From positions 30,539 to 94,538 of the forward strand of contig DATJCX010000005.1 in the NCBI GenBank assembly GCA_035497735.1: DNA of 64,000 bases, written 5' to 3'. Position numbers and translations under genes: made by a program. This DNA is from Brumimicrobium sp035497735. Its GTDB lineage: Bacteria > Bacteroidota > Bacteroidia > Flavobacteriales_D > Crocinitomicaceae. The notes beneath the pieces were generated by a model. The model saw nothing but the letters and a program-made list of their open reading frames with translations. It was not told the DNA's origin and did not search any database. Shown piece by piece: positions 41,387 to 50,838 of the stretch. How positions within the stretch are numbered: position 1 is the first letter of the stretch; the number at the start of each line of letters is the position of its first letter.

Positions 41387-44300
41387 ATGAATTTTAAAAA
41401 CTTTATCTTTATACTAACCACATTGATATCTTTTGCTTCAATGGCGCAAAAATCCACTGGAAAAATCGATGATAAAAATTATGCTTTCCATGAAGTGGAT
41501 AGTTTGATTGCTATTTTGCAGCCAACTAAAGCGCGGAGTGTTTTAGATAAAAAACTGCCCGAACTAATCCAGAAGAATGATGTAGTAAATATCGTTAAGG
41601 GTATTCGCCTTTATCAGTCTGTTGTTTTCAATTTAGAAGAAGAGGAAAAAGCACAATTGTTTTTTGACTTATTTGAATTGCCTAATTCTATGAATGAACC
41701 AGCTCAGTCAATAGTTAGAACAGAGTTGCTTCAGTCTTTTATTAATGACTTCAATGGTTGGTTTGGTTATAAGCAACTAGAAATATATCATTCTATTAAT
41801 TTCTCAGATAGCTATGTGAGATATGATTTTGCTATAAAAAATATCCAAGCTTTAGAAGATAAAATAACAACCCTAGATAGTTTTGACTTTAAGGAATATC
41901 AAAAACTTTTAATTGGAAAGTCAGATACGTTATTCTTATATCGAACGCTAGGGGATTACCTAAGCTATCAGTTAATTGATATCTATGGCTCAAGTTTGGT
42001 GAATAGTTATGGTTCATTAAAACATGCTGCTACTGATGATGCTTCATGGTACATGACTCCTGACGCTTTTACTAAGCATCACTTTCTAGCAAAAAATCTA
42101 ACTTTCGCTTCTTTGCGTCTATTCCAAAAGATAGAGAAAAACAACCTGAACAATCACGATTTTTTAAGTGTAGCAAGCTACTTGAGATTGAAGTTCTTAA
42201 AAGATAAATTTAACAATCAAGAGGAATATGTAAAGGCATTACAAAAGCATTATGACTTTTTTGAGCGTTCTTCTGCACGTTCTAAATTCTTGTTTTCTCT
42301 AGCACTTGAAGATTACAATAAAGGAAAAACTTTTCATTATAAGAACAAGCCTGAAGTTGAAGGTTTGATTAAGAAAGCACATAAAGATTTAGAAAATGAA
42401 TTGGCTATCTATCCTAATTCTGATTTTAAAGGAGAAATAATGGCTTTGATGAAATTGATTGAAGAAAAAGATTTGAATATTATTATTCCAAACATTTCTG
42501 CATCAAATAAACGTGTTCCAGTATTGGTGAAGCATAGAAATATTGACGAATATGTACTACGTGTTTATCGTGTAACTGATTTTAAAATAACCAGAAGTAA
42601 TTTAAGAGAATATGCAAAGAACAATAGTTTGGAGTTAGTGCAAACTATCGACTTATCTCTTGAACATAAAGGATTATTTCAAGAAAGAAGTACAGAATTG
42701 TTAATAGGTGGTTTCACTAAACCAGGAATGTATTTTGTAGTCGCTTCTAAGGATAAAAAAGCCTTGAATTTACATGCGAATGACAATGAAAAATGGAGTT
42801 CTTTAAATCTAATTTCTACTAATTTTACTGTTTCTGATATACTTGTTGCGAATAATGTAGAGAATAATATAGCGACTTATGTGGTGACTGATTTTCAAAC
42901 TGGGAAGGCAATCAAAGATGCAGAAGTAGAGGTATATTATTATGATTATTCTAGAGGAAGCTCTCTTAAACTTCTGCTAAAAGGTAAAACAAATAATAAC
43001 GGAATATTCACCCATAAAGCAACAGATAAAGGAAACCGAAACTTCATCTATCTTGTTCGATATAAAAACTCTCTCTTAACTACGAATTCCTACTATTACC
43101 GAACAGTCGAGTCTGTTAAAACAAATAACGTTAAGTTGATTAGCGATCGTTCCATCTATAGACCTGGTCAAACTGTTTACTTTAAGGGAATTGCTTCGGA
43201 GGGTAAGGACAACGATTTTAAAGTGATGTCAAATGTTACAGTCGATTTTATTATTTACGATGTCAACAATGAGGAAGTTTTTAAGAAGAGCTATAAAACC
43301 AATGAATATGGGAGTTTTGACGATAGCTTTGTGCTTCCTTCCTCTTCTTTACTTGGGAATTTCAGAATGATGGCTGCAGTTAAAGGTAATAAGCAGCGTT
43401 CGAACTATTCTGCTCATTCTTTTTCAGTAGAAGAATATAAACGTCCAACTTACGAGGTGAAGTTAAACTTGCCAAAAGAAGAAGCGAAGTTAAATAGTGA
43501 TGTTCGATTAACAGGAAACGCAAAAGCCTACGCTGGTTTCCCAATAGCAAATGCTCAAGTTGTTGTTTCAATTTATAGAAATTGGAATAATTACTGGCGT
43601 TCTTACTGGCCATCAGCCGGTTCAGGAGACTTGTTGAAAACAGATACGTTGACAACTGATGCAAACGGTGATTTTACTATTGACTTCTTCTCAGAAACGG
43701 ACCCAAATGCTAATAAGAATGCTTATTACTATTATGAGATCGTAGCGAAGGTGACCGACCTTTCTGGAGAAACACATGAGCAAAAGATTTCGCTTACTTT
43801 AAATAAAATAGGCCTGTCTTTACAGGCAGATTTACCGAATCAAGTATTCACACATGACAAAGGTTCTTTCCTTCCTCAAGTGGTGAATTTAGCAGGAGAA
43901 GCTCAGTCATTAAAAGATAAAACTGTTACAATTGAAGTATATAGAAGGTCGGATAAAGAACGATTCTTAAATAGAATCTGGGAGAATGCTGAATACAATC
44001 AATTCGGTACGGAGGGTGCAAAAGAATTCGCGAAGATTTATCCTTATAATAGGCTGGATGCTTTTGATGCTGAGGATGAATACGTGCTAGTGAATACACT
44101 TAGCTATAAATTAGGTGCATCAGTTTCTTTTGAACAATTCTTCCAAAAAGATTTGAAAGGTGAACAAGGAGTTTACAAGTTTAAGTTTAAAGCCTCAACA
44201 GATGCAGGAGATGAATTAGAGCTTGAGAAAATAGTAAGTGTTATTGATGTTACTTCTAAGAAAATGCCTATGAATGAAGCCTTATGGACTTTTGTTTCTT

Positions 44301-47300
44301 CTTCGGAAGTGGAAGTTGGTAAAGATGTCGAGTTCCAAGTGGGAAGTTCATTTAAGAATGCAATTGCTTTGGTTTCTTTTTTCAGAGGTAAAGAGTTGGT
44401 TAGTCAGGAATGGGTAGAATTAAAGAATAGACATTCAATTTGCTATTCAGTTACTGAGAAGGATAGAGGAATGTTGACGTATCAAGTGCTATTAATTCAA
44501 AACGGAAGAATTTATACAAGTATTCAAAACATATCTGTTCCTTATTCAAATAAGAAGTTAGAAATTATTGCTTCCACTTTTAGAGATAAATTAGAGCCAG
44601 GTGCCAAGGAACGATGGACTTTTAAAATTAAAGATAATGACGGTCAATTGAAAAATGTAGAATTAGCTTCAGTAATGTATGATGCTTCTTTGGATTATTT
44701 CAGACCACAAAATTGGAGTTACTGGTTGTACTCTTCCTCAGGTGTTTATCTCAATTGGTTAACAAATTGGAGTATGTCATTAAATGGTATGTCTTTAAAT
44801 ACTAGGAATTATGATCTTACTTTCGTTATAAATAATTCATTTGGTAAGTATGATCGAACGAACTCAGGTTTTAAAATAATTTATTACAGAGTTCCTTTAA
44901 TTAAGAAGGATGGTGGTGCGCAAGGTGGAACTGTAACCAGAGACGATATTGTCAATTTAGAATCTGCATCGAGATCAAAAAGCGCTGAGGCATTTGGTGG
45001 TTTGAAAGATGAAGAAAGTGGGCAACTTGAAGAGAGTAGTGAAGAGCCGACAACTGAAGCACCTCAAGGCGAGATGAATGTTCGCAGTAATTTTGATGAA
45101 ACAGCTTTCTTCTACCCAACAATTTATGCGGATGAGAACAATGATTATGTGTTAAACTTTACGCTTCCAGAATCATTGACAAAATGGAAGTTGTTGATGT
45201 TGGCACATAGTAAAGAATTAGAAATTGGTACACTTCAGAAGGAAATCGAAGCCAAGAAAGACTTGATGATAACAGCGAATGCACCCCGCTTTGTTAGACA
45301 AGGTGATGTTTTTGACTTTCCTGCTAAGGTGGTAAACTTGATGGATGAAGACCAAACTGTGGAAGTGAGTTTGAACTTGGAGAATCCTATGGATTTAAGT
45401 ACGCTTAACTGGATTAAAGGAGAAGTAACGAAATCGGTAACTGTTCCTGCGAATTCATCTGTGGACGTTAGTTGGAGATTAGAAATTAGAAATCAAGACT
45501 TGATTCAATATACTGTTTCAGTTAAGAATGCAAACTTTTCAGATGGGGAAAGAAACATCCTACCTGTTTTAAGCAATCGCATACTTGTAACAGAAACGGA
45601 ACATGTTTTACTAAAAGACAAAGGGAAGACAGAGCACCATTTTACGGCTTTTGAAAACAACAAGTCTGAAAGCTTAGACCATAAGTCTTTCACTGTTGAA
45701 TACATTGATAATCTAGCATGGCAAGCTGTTCTTGCTTTACCGTATTTAAGTAAGGCAAACGATATGAGTGCAACTTCGTTAGTAAACAGTTACTACGCCA
45801 ATGCGATTGCTAAATACATTGTAGAGCAAAATCCACGAATTCAACAAATATTCAACCAATGGAAAGCAAAATCTCCAGAAGTTTTTATGAGTGAATTGGA
45901 GAAGAATGAAGACCTGAAAAACATCATTCTCAAAGAAACTCCTTGGGTGATGGAAGCTAAAAGTGAAACTGAACAACGTCGTAGAATCGGTCAGTTGTTT
46001 GAATTAAATCAGTTGCAAAATAATCAAGAGAATATGCTGGCTGAATTGAAAAAGCTTCAGAATGCTGACGGTGGATTTACTTGGTTTAATGGAGGGAAGT
46101 CTTCTACCTATATTACGCAAAATGTCTTAACGCGTTTAGGTCATCTTTCTAGATTAGGAGTTTCGGTTGACCATCTGAAATCAATGATTGATCGTGCAGA
46201 GAAGTTTGTGACTGATGAGAAAGTTGCATACTACGAAAAATACATCAAGGATGCTAAAAATAAAGACAGTTACAGTATCTCTTCTTACGATTTAAACTGG
46301 CTGTATGCGCGAACTTTCTTTAACAATTCTAAGTCGGCTAAAATCGATGAGGTAACGGAATACTACAAGGCGAAACTGAAGAAAGATTGGACGAAATTCA
46401 ATCCATACATGCAAGCTTTGATTGGTATTTACTTCAACAAAGAAGGTTTTACGAAGGAAAGAGATTTGATTTATGCTTCTTTACTGGATAGAGCGAAGAA
46501 AAACACGCATATTGGAATGTACTGGGTTGAAAATTCAGGTTGGTACTGGTACGATAATAAAATCGGTACACAAGCAATGATTATTTCTTTCTTCCAAGAA
46601 ATGAAAGCGAGTGATAAAATCATGGATGATGCACGTCTATGGCTTATTCTAAACAAGGAAGCGAATGCTTGGGAAACAGGAGTGCAAACAGCAGATGCTA
46701 TCTATGCAGTACTGCTATCAGGTAAGAATTACTTAGCAACTTCTCCTCGTCCAACTGTTAAAGTAGGGAACAAGACCTTGGTTTATGAAAATACAAAGAA
46801 TAACAATGAGATCGAAGTTGAATACATTGAAGGTTTAGGTCAAATAAAGCACAGATGGTCGGGTAGTGAAGTAAATTCAAGCCTAGGAAAAGTAAGTGTT
46901 GAAAAACATTCTGAGGCACCAGCTGTATTGAACATGTACTGGCAATATGAAGAAGACATCACAAAGGTGAAAGCAAGTCAGAACGCATCGATGAAGGTTC
47001 AAAAGAAATATTACCGTTTAGTTCCTGGAGAAAAAGCCGAAACAGGAATTGAAGGGACTGAATTTACAGTAGGAGATAAAATTCAAATTGAAATTCTTGT
47101 AACTGTAGATAGAGATATGGAATTTGTTCATCTAAAAGACTTACGTCCAGCTGGATTTGAGCCAACAGATACTAGGAGCGGATATAGATGGAAAAACGGT
47201 GCTGTTTACTATCAGAGTACAAAAGATGCTTCAATGGAATTCTTTATCGAGCAATTAAGAAAAGGAACGTATAAGTTCACTTACACAGTTTACGCAACTC

Positions 47301-47404
47301 ATAGCGGACAGTTTAGTAACGGTATGGCATCCATGCAGAGTTATTATGCTCCGAAGTTTGCTGGACATAGTTCGGTTGTTGAAATTCAAATAGAGAAACA
47401 ATAA
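41387..47404 (+). CDS. Alpha-2-macroglobulin-like protein without thioester motif
   Basis: About 2005 residues, by far the largest gene here. Signal peptide FIFILTTLISFASMAQ. After a helical N-terminal region come macroglobulin (MG) domains with the MG2 signature TNNVKLISDRSIYRPGQTV and a VEEYKRPTYEV, the bait-like stretch is low in hydrophobics (SKSAEAFGGLKDEESGQLEE), and the A2M domain reads TAFFYPTIYADENNDYVLNF and FTLPESLTKWKL. The thioester domain follows, with LPYL and SYYANAIA, but the CxEQ motif is replaced by SATS (Ser1461-Ser1464). The final receptor-like domain is present. Bacterial A2Ms trap invading proteases in the periplasm; this one would trap without covalent linkage, or serve another purpose. 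Confidence 0.93.
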   Translation: MNFKNFIFILTTLISFASMAQKSTGKIDDKNYAFHEVDSLIAILQPTKARSVLDKKLPELIQKNDVVNIVKGIRLYQSVVFNLEEEEKAQLFFDLFELPNSMNEPAQSIVRTELLQSFINDFNGWFGYKQLEIYHSINFSDSYVRYDFAIKNIQALEDKITTLDSFDFKEYQKLLIGKSDTLFLYRTLGDYLSYQLIDIYGSSLVNSYGSLKHAATDDASWYMTPDAFTKHHFLAKNLTFASLRLFQKIEKNNLNNHDFLSVASYLRLKFLKDKFNNQEEYVKALQKHYDFFERSSARSKFLFSLALEDYNKGKTFHYKNKPEVEGLIKKAHKDLENELAIYPNSDFKGEIMALMKLIEEKDLNIIIPNISASNKRVPVLVKHRNIDEYVLRVYRVTDFKITRSNLREYAKNNSLELVQTIDLSLEHKGLFQERSTELLIGGFTKPGMYFVVASKDKKALNLHANDNEKWSSLNLISTNFTVSDILVANNVENNIATYVVTDFQTGKAIKDAEVEVYYYDYSRGSSLKLLLKGKTNNNGIFTHKATDKGNRNFIYLVRYKNSLLTTNSYYYRTVESVKTNNVKLISDRSIYRPGQTVYFKGIASEGKDNDFKVMSNVTVDFIIYDVNNEEVFKKSYKTNEYGSFDDSFVLPSSSLLGNFRMMAAVKGNKQRSNYSAHSFSVEEYKRPTYEVKLNLPKEEAKLNSDVRLTGNAKAYAGFPIANAQVVVSIYRNWNNYWRSYWPSAGSGDLLKTDTLTTDANGDFTIDFFSETDPNANKNAYYYYEIVAKVTDLSGETHEQKISLTLNKIGLSLQADLPNQVFTHDKGSFLPQVVNLAGEAQSLKDKTVTIEVYRRSDKERFLNRIWENAEYNQFGTEGAKEFAKIYPYNRLDAFDAEDEYVLVNTLSYKLGASVSFEQFFQKDLKGEQGVYKFKFKASTDAGDELELEKIVSVIDVTSKKMPMNEALWTFVSSSEVEVGKDVEFQVGSSFKNAIALVSFFRGKELVSQEWVELKNRHSICYSVTEKDRGMLTYQVLLIQNGRIYTSIQNISVPYSNKKLEIIASTFRDKLEPGAKERWTFKIKDNDGQLKNVELASVMYDASLDYFRPQNWSYWLYSSSGVYLNWLTNWSMSLNGMSLNTRNYDLTFVINNSFGKYDRTNSGFKIIYYRVPLIKKDGGAQGGTVTRDDIVNLESASRSKSAEAFGGLKDEESGQLEESSEEPTTEAPQGEMNVRSNFDETAFFYPTIYADENNDYVLNFTLPESLTKWKLLMLAHSKELEIGTLQKEIEAKKDLMITANAPRFVRQGDVFDFPAKVVNLMDEDQTVEVSLNLENPMDLSTLNWIKGEVTKSVTVPANSSVDVSWRLEIRNQDLIQYTVSVKNANFSDGERNILPVLSNRILVTETEHVLLKDKGKTEHHFTAFENNKSESLDHKSFTVEYIDNLAWQAVLALPYLSKANDMSATSLVNSYYANAIAKYIVEQNPRIQQIFNQWKAKSPEVFMSELEKNEDLKNIILKETPWVMEAKSETEQRRRIGQLFELNQLQNNQENMLAELKKLQNADGGFTWFNGGKSSTYITQNVLTRLGHLSRLGVSVDHLKSMIDRAEKFVTDEKVAYYEKYIKDAKNKDSYSISSYDLNWLYARTFFNNSKSAKIDEVTEYYKAKLKKDWTKFNPYMQALIGIYFNKEGFTKERDLIYASLLDRAKKNTHIGMYWVENSGWYWYDNKIGTQAMIISFFQEMKASDKIMDDARLWLILNKEANAWETGVQTADAIYAVLLSGKNYLATSPRPTVKVGNKTLVYENTKNNNEIEVEYIEGLGQIKHRWSGSEVNSSLGKVSVEKHSEAPAVLNMYWQYEEDITKVKASQNASMKVQKKYYRLVPGEKAETGIEGTEFTVGDKIQIEILVTVDRDMEFVHLKDLRPAGFEPTDTRSGYRWKNGAVYYQSTKDASMEFFIEQLRKGTYKFTYTVYATHSGQFSNGMASMQSYYAPKFAGHSSVVEIQIEKQ

Positions 47405-47410
47405 ATTATT

Positions 47411-47449
47411 AGAAACAAAAAGAGCGCCACTGGCGCTCTTTTTGTTTCT
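47411..47449. terminator. Bidirectional terminator
   Basis: An 18-base-pair perfect stem (47411-47428 with 47432-47449, core AGAGCGCC/GGCGCTCT, loop ACT). A-run and T-run on the two sides let it end both the A2M gene and the convergent flavin oxidoreductase gene. Confidence 0.92.
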
Positions 47450-47467
47450 ATATTATCTTAATCTAGA

Positions 47468-48688
47468 TTACGTTTCCATTTTCCATGGATCTTTTACACA
47501 CCTAATTCCTTCAGGGTCATTCATCAAAGGCGCACATTTATTACAAGCATCACAGCCGTTTATATATGCCTTTCCATGTTCTTTTAAGTGATTTACCATT
47601 GCGGGGTCTCTTAAGAGTGGACGGCCTAGTTGAACAAAGTCGAAGCCTAAATCCATCACTTTTTCCAAACTTTCGGTAGTCATTGCTCCTCCGATAAAGA
47701 TGAGGTTACACTTCACCTTTTCTCTAACTTTCTTAGCTGCTTCTAAAAGATAAAGTTCATGGTAAGGATAATTCCTAAAGAAACTCTTGCTCACCATTTT
47801 CATTCCCAATTTCATTACAGGACTCTTTTCATATTCCAATAAACCAGGTAAAATGGAATCGCCATGAAACAATAGCATAGGATTTTGACTGCTCGATCCT
47901 GCACTTAGAATAATCCCATCAATTCCTGCTTTATCTAAAAGTTCAGCACTTCTGATTCCATCTTCCAAAGAAATTCCACCTTTCATATCATCGTACATCG
48001 TGATTTTTCCTAGAATAGGGAAGTCGGGACCAACAGCCTTGCGAACTGCGTTTAAAACTTCAATTGGATAACGCATTCTATTTTCAATGCTTCCTCCGTA
48101 TTCATCTTTCCTTTTGTTGGTAATCGGACTTATGTACTGACTAAGTAAGTAACCATGTCCAAAATGAATTTCAATAGCGTCAAAACCTGATTCTTTCATG
48201 ATTTTGGCTGTTCTAGCGTATGCTTCTGAAACTTCATCCATTAAAGCCCTATCCATTTTTTGCGTGAAATAAATTCCGTAAGCTAGTCCTATTGGAGAAA
48301 ATTGAGTTGATGGTGCAACGGGTCTTTTTCGTTCTAACTTAGTGTTTCTACTGAATCCACCACAGTGTGCGATTTGTCCAGAAAGTAATGCTCCATGCTT
48401 GTGTACTCTCGCTGCTAGTTCTTGCAGTTGTGGTTTGATTTCTTCCCGTATATACATATAGGAATTTATCATTCTACCATCTGGCTCGGGAGAACAATAA
48501 GCAAGCGTTGTCATTCCAACACCACCTTTTGCAATATTTTCATGAAAAGCAATGCATTTTTCAGTGATATTGCTGTTATCATCTAACATTGATTCAAATG
48601 TTGCTGCTTTAATTACGCGATTATTTAGCTTAGCACCATTGAGTTTGGCACTCGAAAATAACTTGTCAAGTCCGTTTGAAGCTTCCAT
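47468..48688 (-). CDS. NADH:flavin oxidoreductase (old yellow enzyme family) with cysteine cluster
   Basis: 406 residues. FMN TIM barrel: LNNRVIKAATFESM, SGQIAHCGG, the segment FDAIEIHFGHGYLLSQYISP, NKRKDEYGGSIENRMRYP and LGRPLLRDP. Near the end CDACNKCAPLM and, twelve residues later, another Cys form C-x2-C-x2-C-x11-C, like the iron-sulfur ligands of 2,4-dienoyl-CoA reductase, but the NADPH/FAD domain that such enzymes carry after it is absent. It may be a reductase for unsaturated substrates. Two convergent terminators bound the unit. No close functional neighbour. Confidence 0.88.
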   Translation of the reverse strand: MEASNGLDKLFSSAKLNGAKLNNRVIKAATFESMLDDNSNITEKCIAFHENIAKGGVGMTTLAYCSPEPDGRMINSYMYIREEIKPQLQELAARVHKHGALLSGQIAHCGGFSRNTKLERKRPVAPSTQFSPIGLAYGIYFTQKMDRALMDEVSEAYARTAKIMKESGFDAIEIHFGHGYLLSQYISPITNKRKDEYGGSIENRMRYPIEVLNAVRKAVGPDFPILGKITMYDDMKGGISLEDGIRSAELLDKAGIDGIILSAGSSSQNPMLLFHGDSILPGLLEYEKSPVMKLGMKMVSKSFFRNYPYHELYLLEAAKKVREKVKCNLIFIGGAMTTESLEKVMDLGFDFVQLGRPLLRDPAMVNHLKEHGKAYINGCDACNKCAPLMNDPEGIRCVKDPWKMET

Positions 48689-48810
48689 AGAAAATACTTT
48701 ATAGTTTAATGAATAAAGATAAGCTATTTCAACATGAATAGAGCTGATATGGATAGATTAAAACCCTTCTAAATTACAGATTATAGAATGTCGTTTTGTC
48801 TCTTTCTCGC

Positions 48811-50691
48811 TTAGTAAAGCATGTAATCGATGGTGTTGTAAGAAATAGGGTGATAGTTGTTTCTAACTTTCTCATAAACTTCTAGTCCCCATTTTTTCGA
48901 CTCTGGAGAATAATCTCTCAGTGCTTCATAAATTGGTTCTAAGAATTTTCTTCTTCCAACAATTGATAAGAATGCTTCGATATCAGGTCTAACTTCTTCG
49001 TAATCATTCTTAATTCCCAGTACAAACCACTCTGCCATTATTTCAGAGTTTCCTGATTTACTAAAGTTTAATTGTTTATCGATTGTCTTCATTTTTTCGA
49101 TATCCAACTTTCCTTCAAATGCACGAATAAACGCAATCCATTCATAAGTTACCTTATCTGATCTCTTTAATTCCTTTGGCAATTGATTGCCTTCTTTGAA
49201 GTCATGCGCTAACTTCTCAGCAGCTTTAAAGCGTTTTGAATCGATTTCCAATAATGTTTCTGGTAATCCAGCTTCGTAAATCCATTCATTAATGTTGAAG
49301 TCACTATTAACTTTCTCTAATAAGTTTTTATTCAAATAAGCAACGAAATCTTCTGTTGTGATTGATTGAAAAGCATGTTCTTTAAAGTAAGTTTTAAGGA
49401 ATTCATCCCATCTTTCTCTACCGACTTCATTTTCAAGTGCCATTAGGAAAAATGCTCCTTTAATATATGCGATATCCGACATTCCTTCGTCTGGATCTTT
49501 ACCTGTTAAATCAATCTTTAATTTAGTCTCTTCTTCTATTCCTGCTTCATACATTCTTTCAACAGTCCATTTAAGTTCTTGGTAATTAATTAGCATTAAT
49601 AAGTCTGCTACTTCTTTACCTTCGGTTTCTTCCATGATTCTATTCTCGAAATACACGGTAAATCCTTCGTTTAACCAGAAGTCATCCCAATTGGCCATTG
49701 TTACTAAGTTTCCAGACCAAGAATGCGCCAATTCATGTGCGATTAATGTAACTAAAGAACCGTCACCTGCAATAATAGTCGGTGTAGCAAAAGTCAACCT
49801 TGGATTTTCCATTCCACCAAAAGGGAAGGAGTAAGGCAAGAATAAAACGTCGTATCTTCCCCACAAGTATTCTCCATATAAATTTTCGGCCGCTTTCACC
49901 ATTTGAGGAATAGAGCTTAATTCTTTTGCAGCTTTCTCAATCAAACCTGGCTCAGCATATACTCCGCAAATATCATCTAAGGCTATAAATTCTAATTCTC
50001 CAACCGCTAATGATATTAAATAAGAAGGAATTGCTTGTTCCATTTTAAAAGAATACTTTCCAGTATCATTCTTTTCTGTTGGATTTTCTGCGCTCATTAA
50101 AGCCAATAATTCAACCGGCACTTCTACATCTGCAGAATAAGTAATACGGTTTGAAGGAACGTCTTGAATTGGAATCCAAGTACGTGTTAAAATTGCTTCA
50201 CCTTGTGTATATAAGAATGGATACAATCCGTCTTCTGTTAAATGAGGCTCCATCCAACCAATTGCTTCGGCTTCTGGTAAAGTACGGTAGTAGATGTTTA
50301 TATATTGGTCGTTTTCAGAAATGTCAACGACTAAGGCTTTTCCTACAATAGAATCGCTTTTACCGATTGTGTATGTTGTTTCCACTTCATTTCCTTCAGT
50401 ACCAAGCGTGATTTTATCGATAATCATTGATTTGATATCAAAAATAGCTTTTTTTGTTCCCTTATTATTCATTGTATGACGAGCCACACCAATTATTTCT
50501 TTTTTATCAAAGTTTACTTTAATATCAAGATGCAAATGAGTCGTATTGATTTCATTTATATTGCTATAACTATGATTGTCTATCGCATAATCAATATTCG
50601 TTTCTTCTTTAGGGATTACGGTCTTTTCAGACTCATTAGTGCAAGCTAAAAAGAACAGGATAGATAAAAGTGGCCAAATGTTTTTAATCAT
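48811..50691 (-). CDS. M1 family aminopeptidase lipoprotein
   Basis: 626 residues. Lipobox FLAC (Cys17) anchors it. The exopeptidase motif FGGMENPRL is followed by HELAHSW with zinc ligands His319, His323 and Glu342 in WLNEGF and catalytic Glu320. The N-terminal beta domain and a C-terminal helical domain resemble leukotriene A4 hydrolase / aminopeptidase B. It removes N-terminal residues from peptides in the envelope. Together with the S9 and M16 peptidases and the downstream peptide transporters it fits a protein-feeding life style. Its -7 box is at 50721. Confidence 0.93.
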   Translation of the reverse strand: MIKNIWPLLSILFFLACTNESEKTVIPKEETNIDYAIDNHSYSNINEINTTHLHLDIKVNFDKKEIIGVARHTMNNKGTKKAIFDIKSMIIDKITLGTEGNEVETTYTIGKSDSIVGKALVVDISENDQYINIYYRTLPEAEAIGWMEPHLTEDGLYPFLYTQGEAILTRTWIPIQDVPSNRITYSADVEVPVELLALMSAENPTEKNDTGKYSFKMEQAIPSYLISLAVGELEFIALDDICGVYAEPGLIEKAAKELSSIPQMVKAAENLYGEYLWGRYDVLFLPYSFPFGGMENPRLTFATPTIIAGDGSLVTLIAHELAHSWSGNLVTMANWDDFWLNEGFTVYFENRIMEETEGKEVADLLMLINYQELKWTVERMYEAGIEEETKLKIDLTGKDPDEGMSDIAYIKGAFFLMALENEVGRERWDEFLKTYFKEHAFQSITTEDFVAYLNKNLLEKVNSDFNINEWIYEAGLPETLLEIDSKRFKAAEKLAHDFKEGNQLPKELKRSDKVTYEWIAFIRAFEGKLDIEKMKTIDKQLNFSKSGNSEIMAEWFVLGIKNDYEEVRPDIEAFLSIVGRRKFLEPIYEALRDYSPESKKWGLEVYEKVRNNYHPISYNTIDYMLY

Positions 50692-50720
50692 ATATTAAGG
50701 TATCTGTGAAAACATGCCTG

Positions 50721-50728
50721 CAAAAATA
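50721..50728 (-). promoter_or_regulatory. -7 box of the M1 aminopeptidase gene
   Basis: TATTTTTG on the minus strand, 29 bases before the ATG at 50691. No clear -33 partner. Confidence 0.5.
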
Positions 50729-50838
50729 TAAATTTATTGCCCATTTCATTGATTAAACGGATAAATATCCTTGAATAACTGTAAAATGTTACTGGAATTT
50801 CTTTATTTTCACAATTTCAAAAATTAAAAACCTAAATA

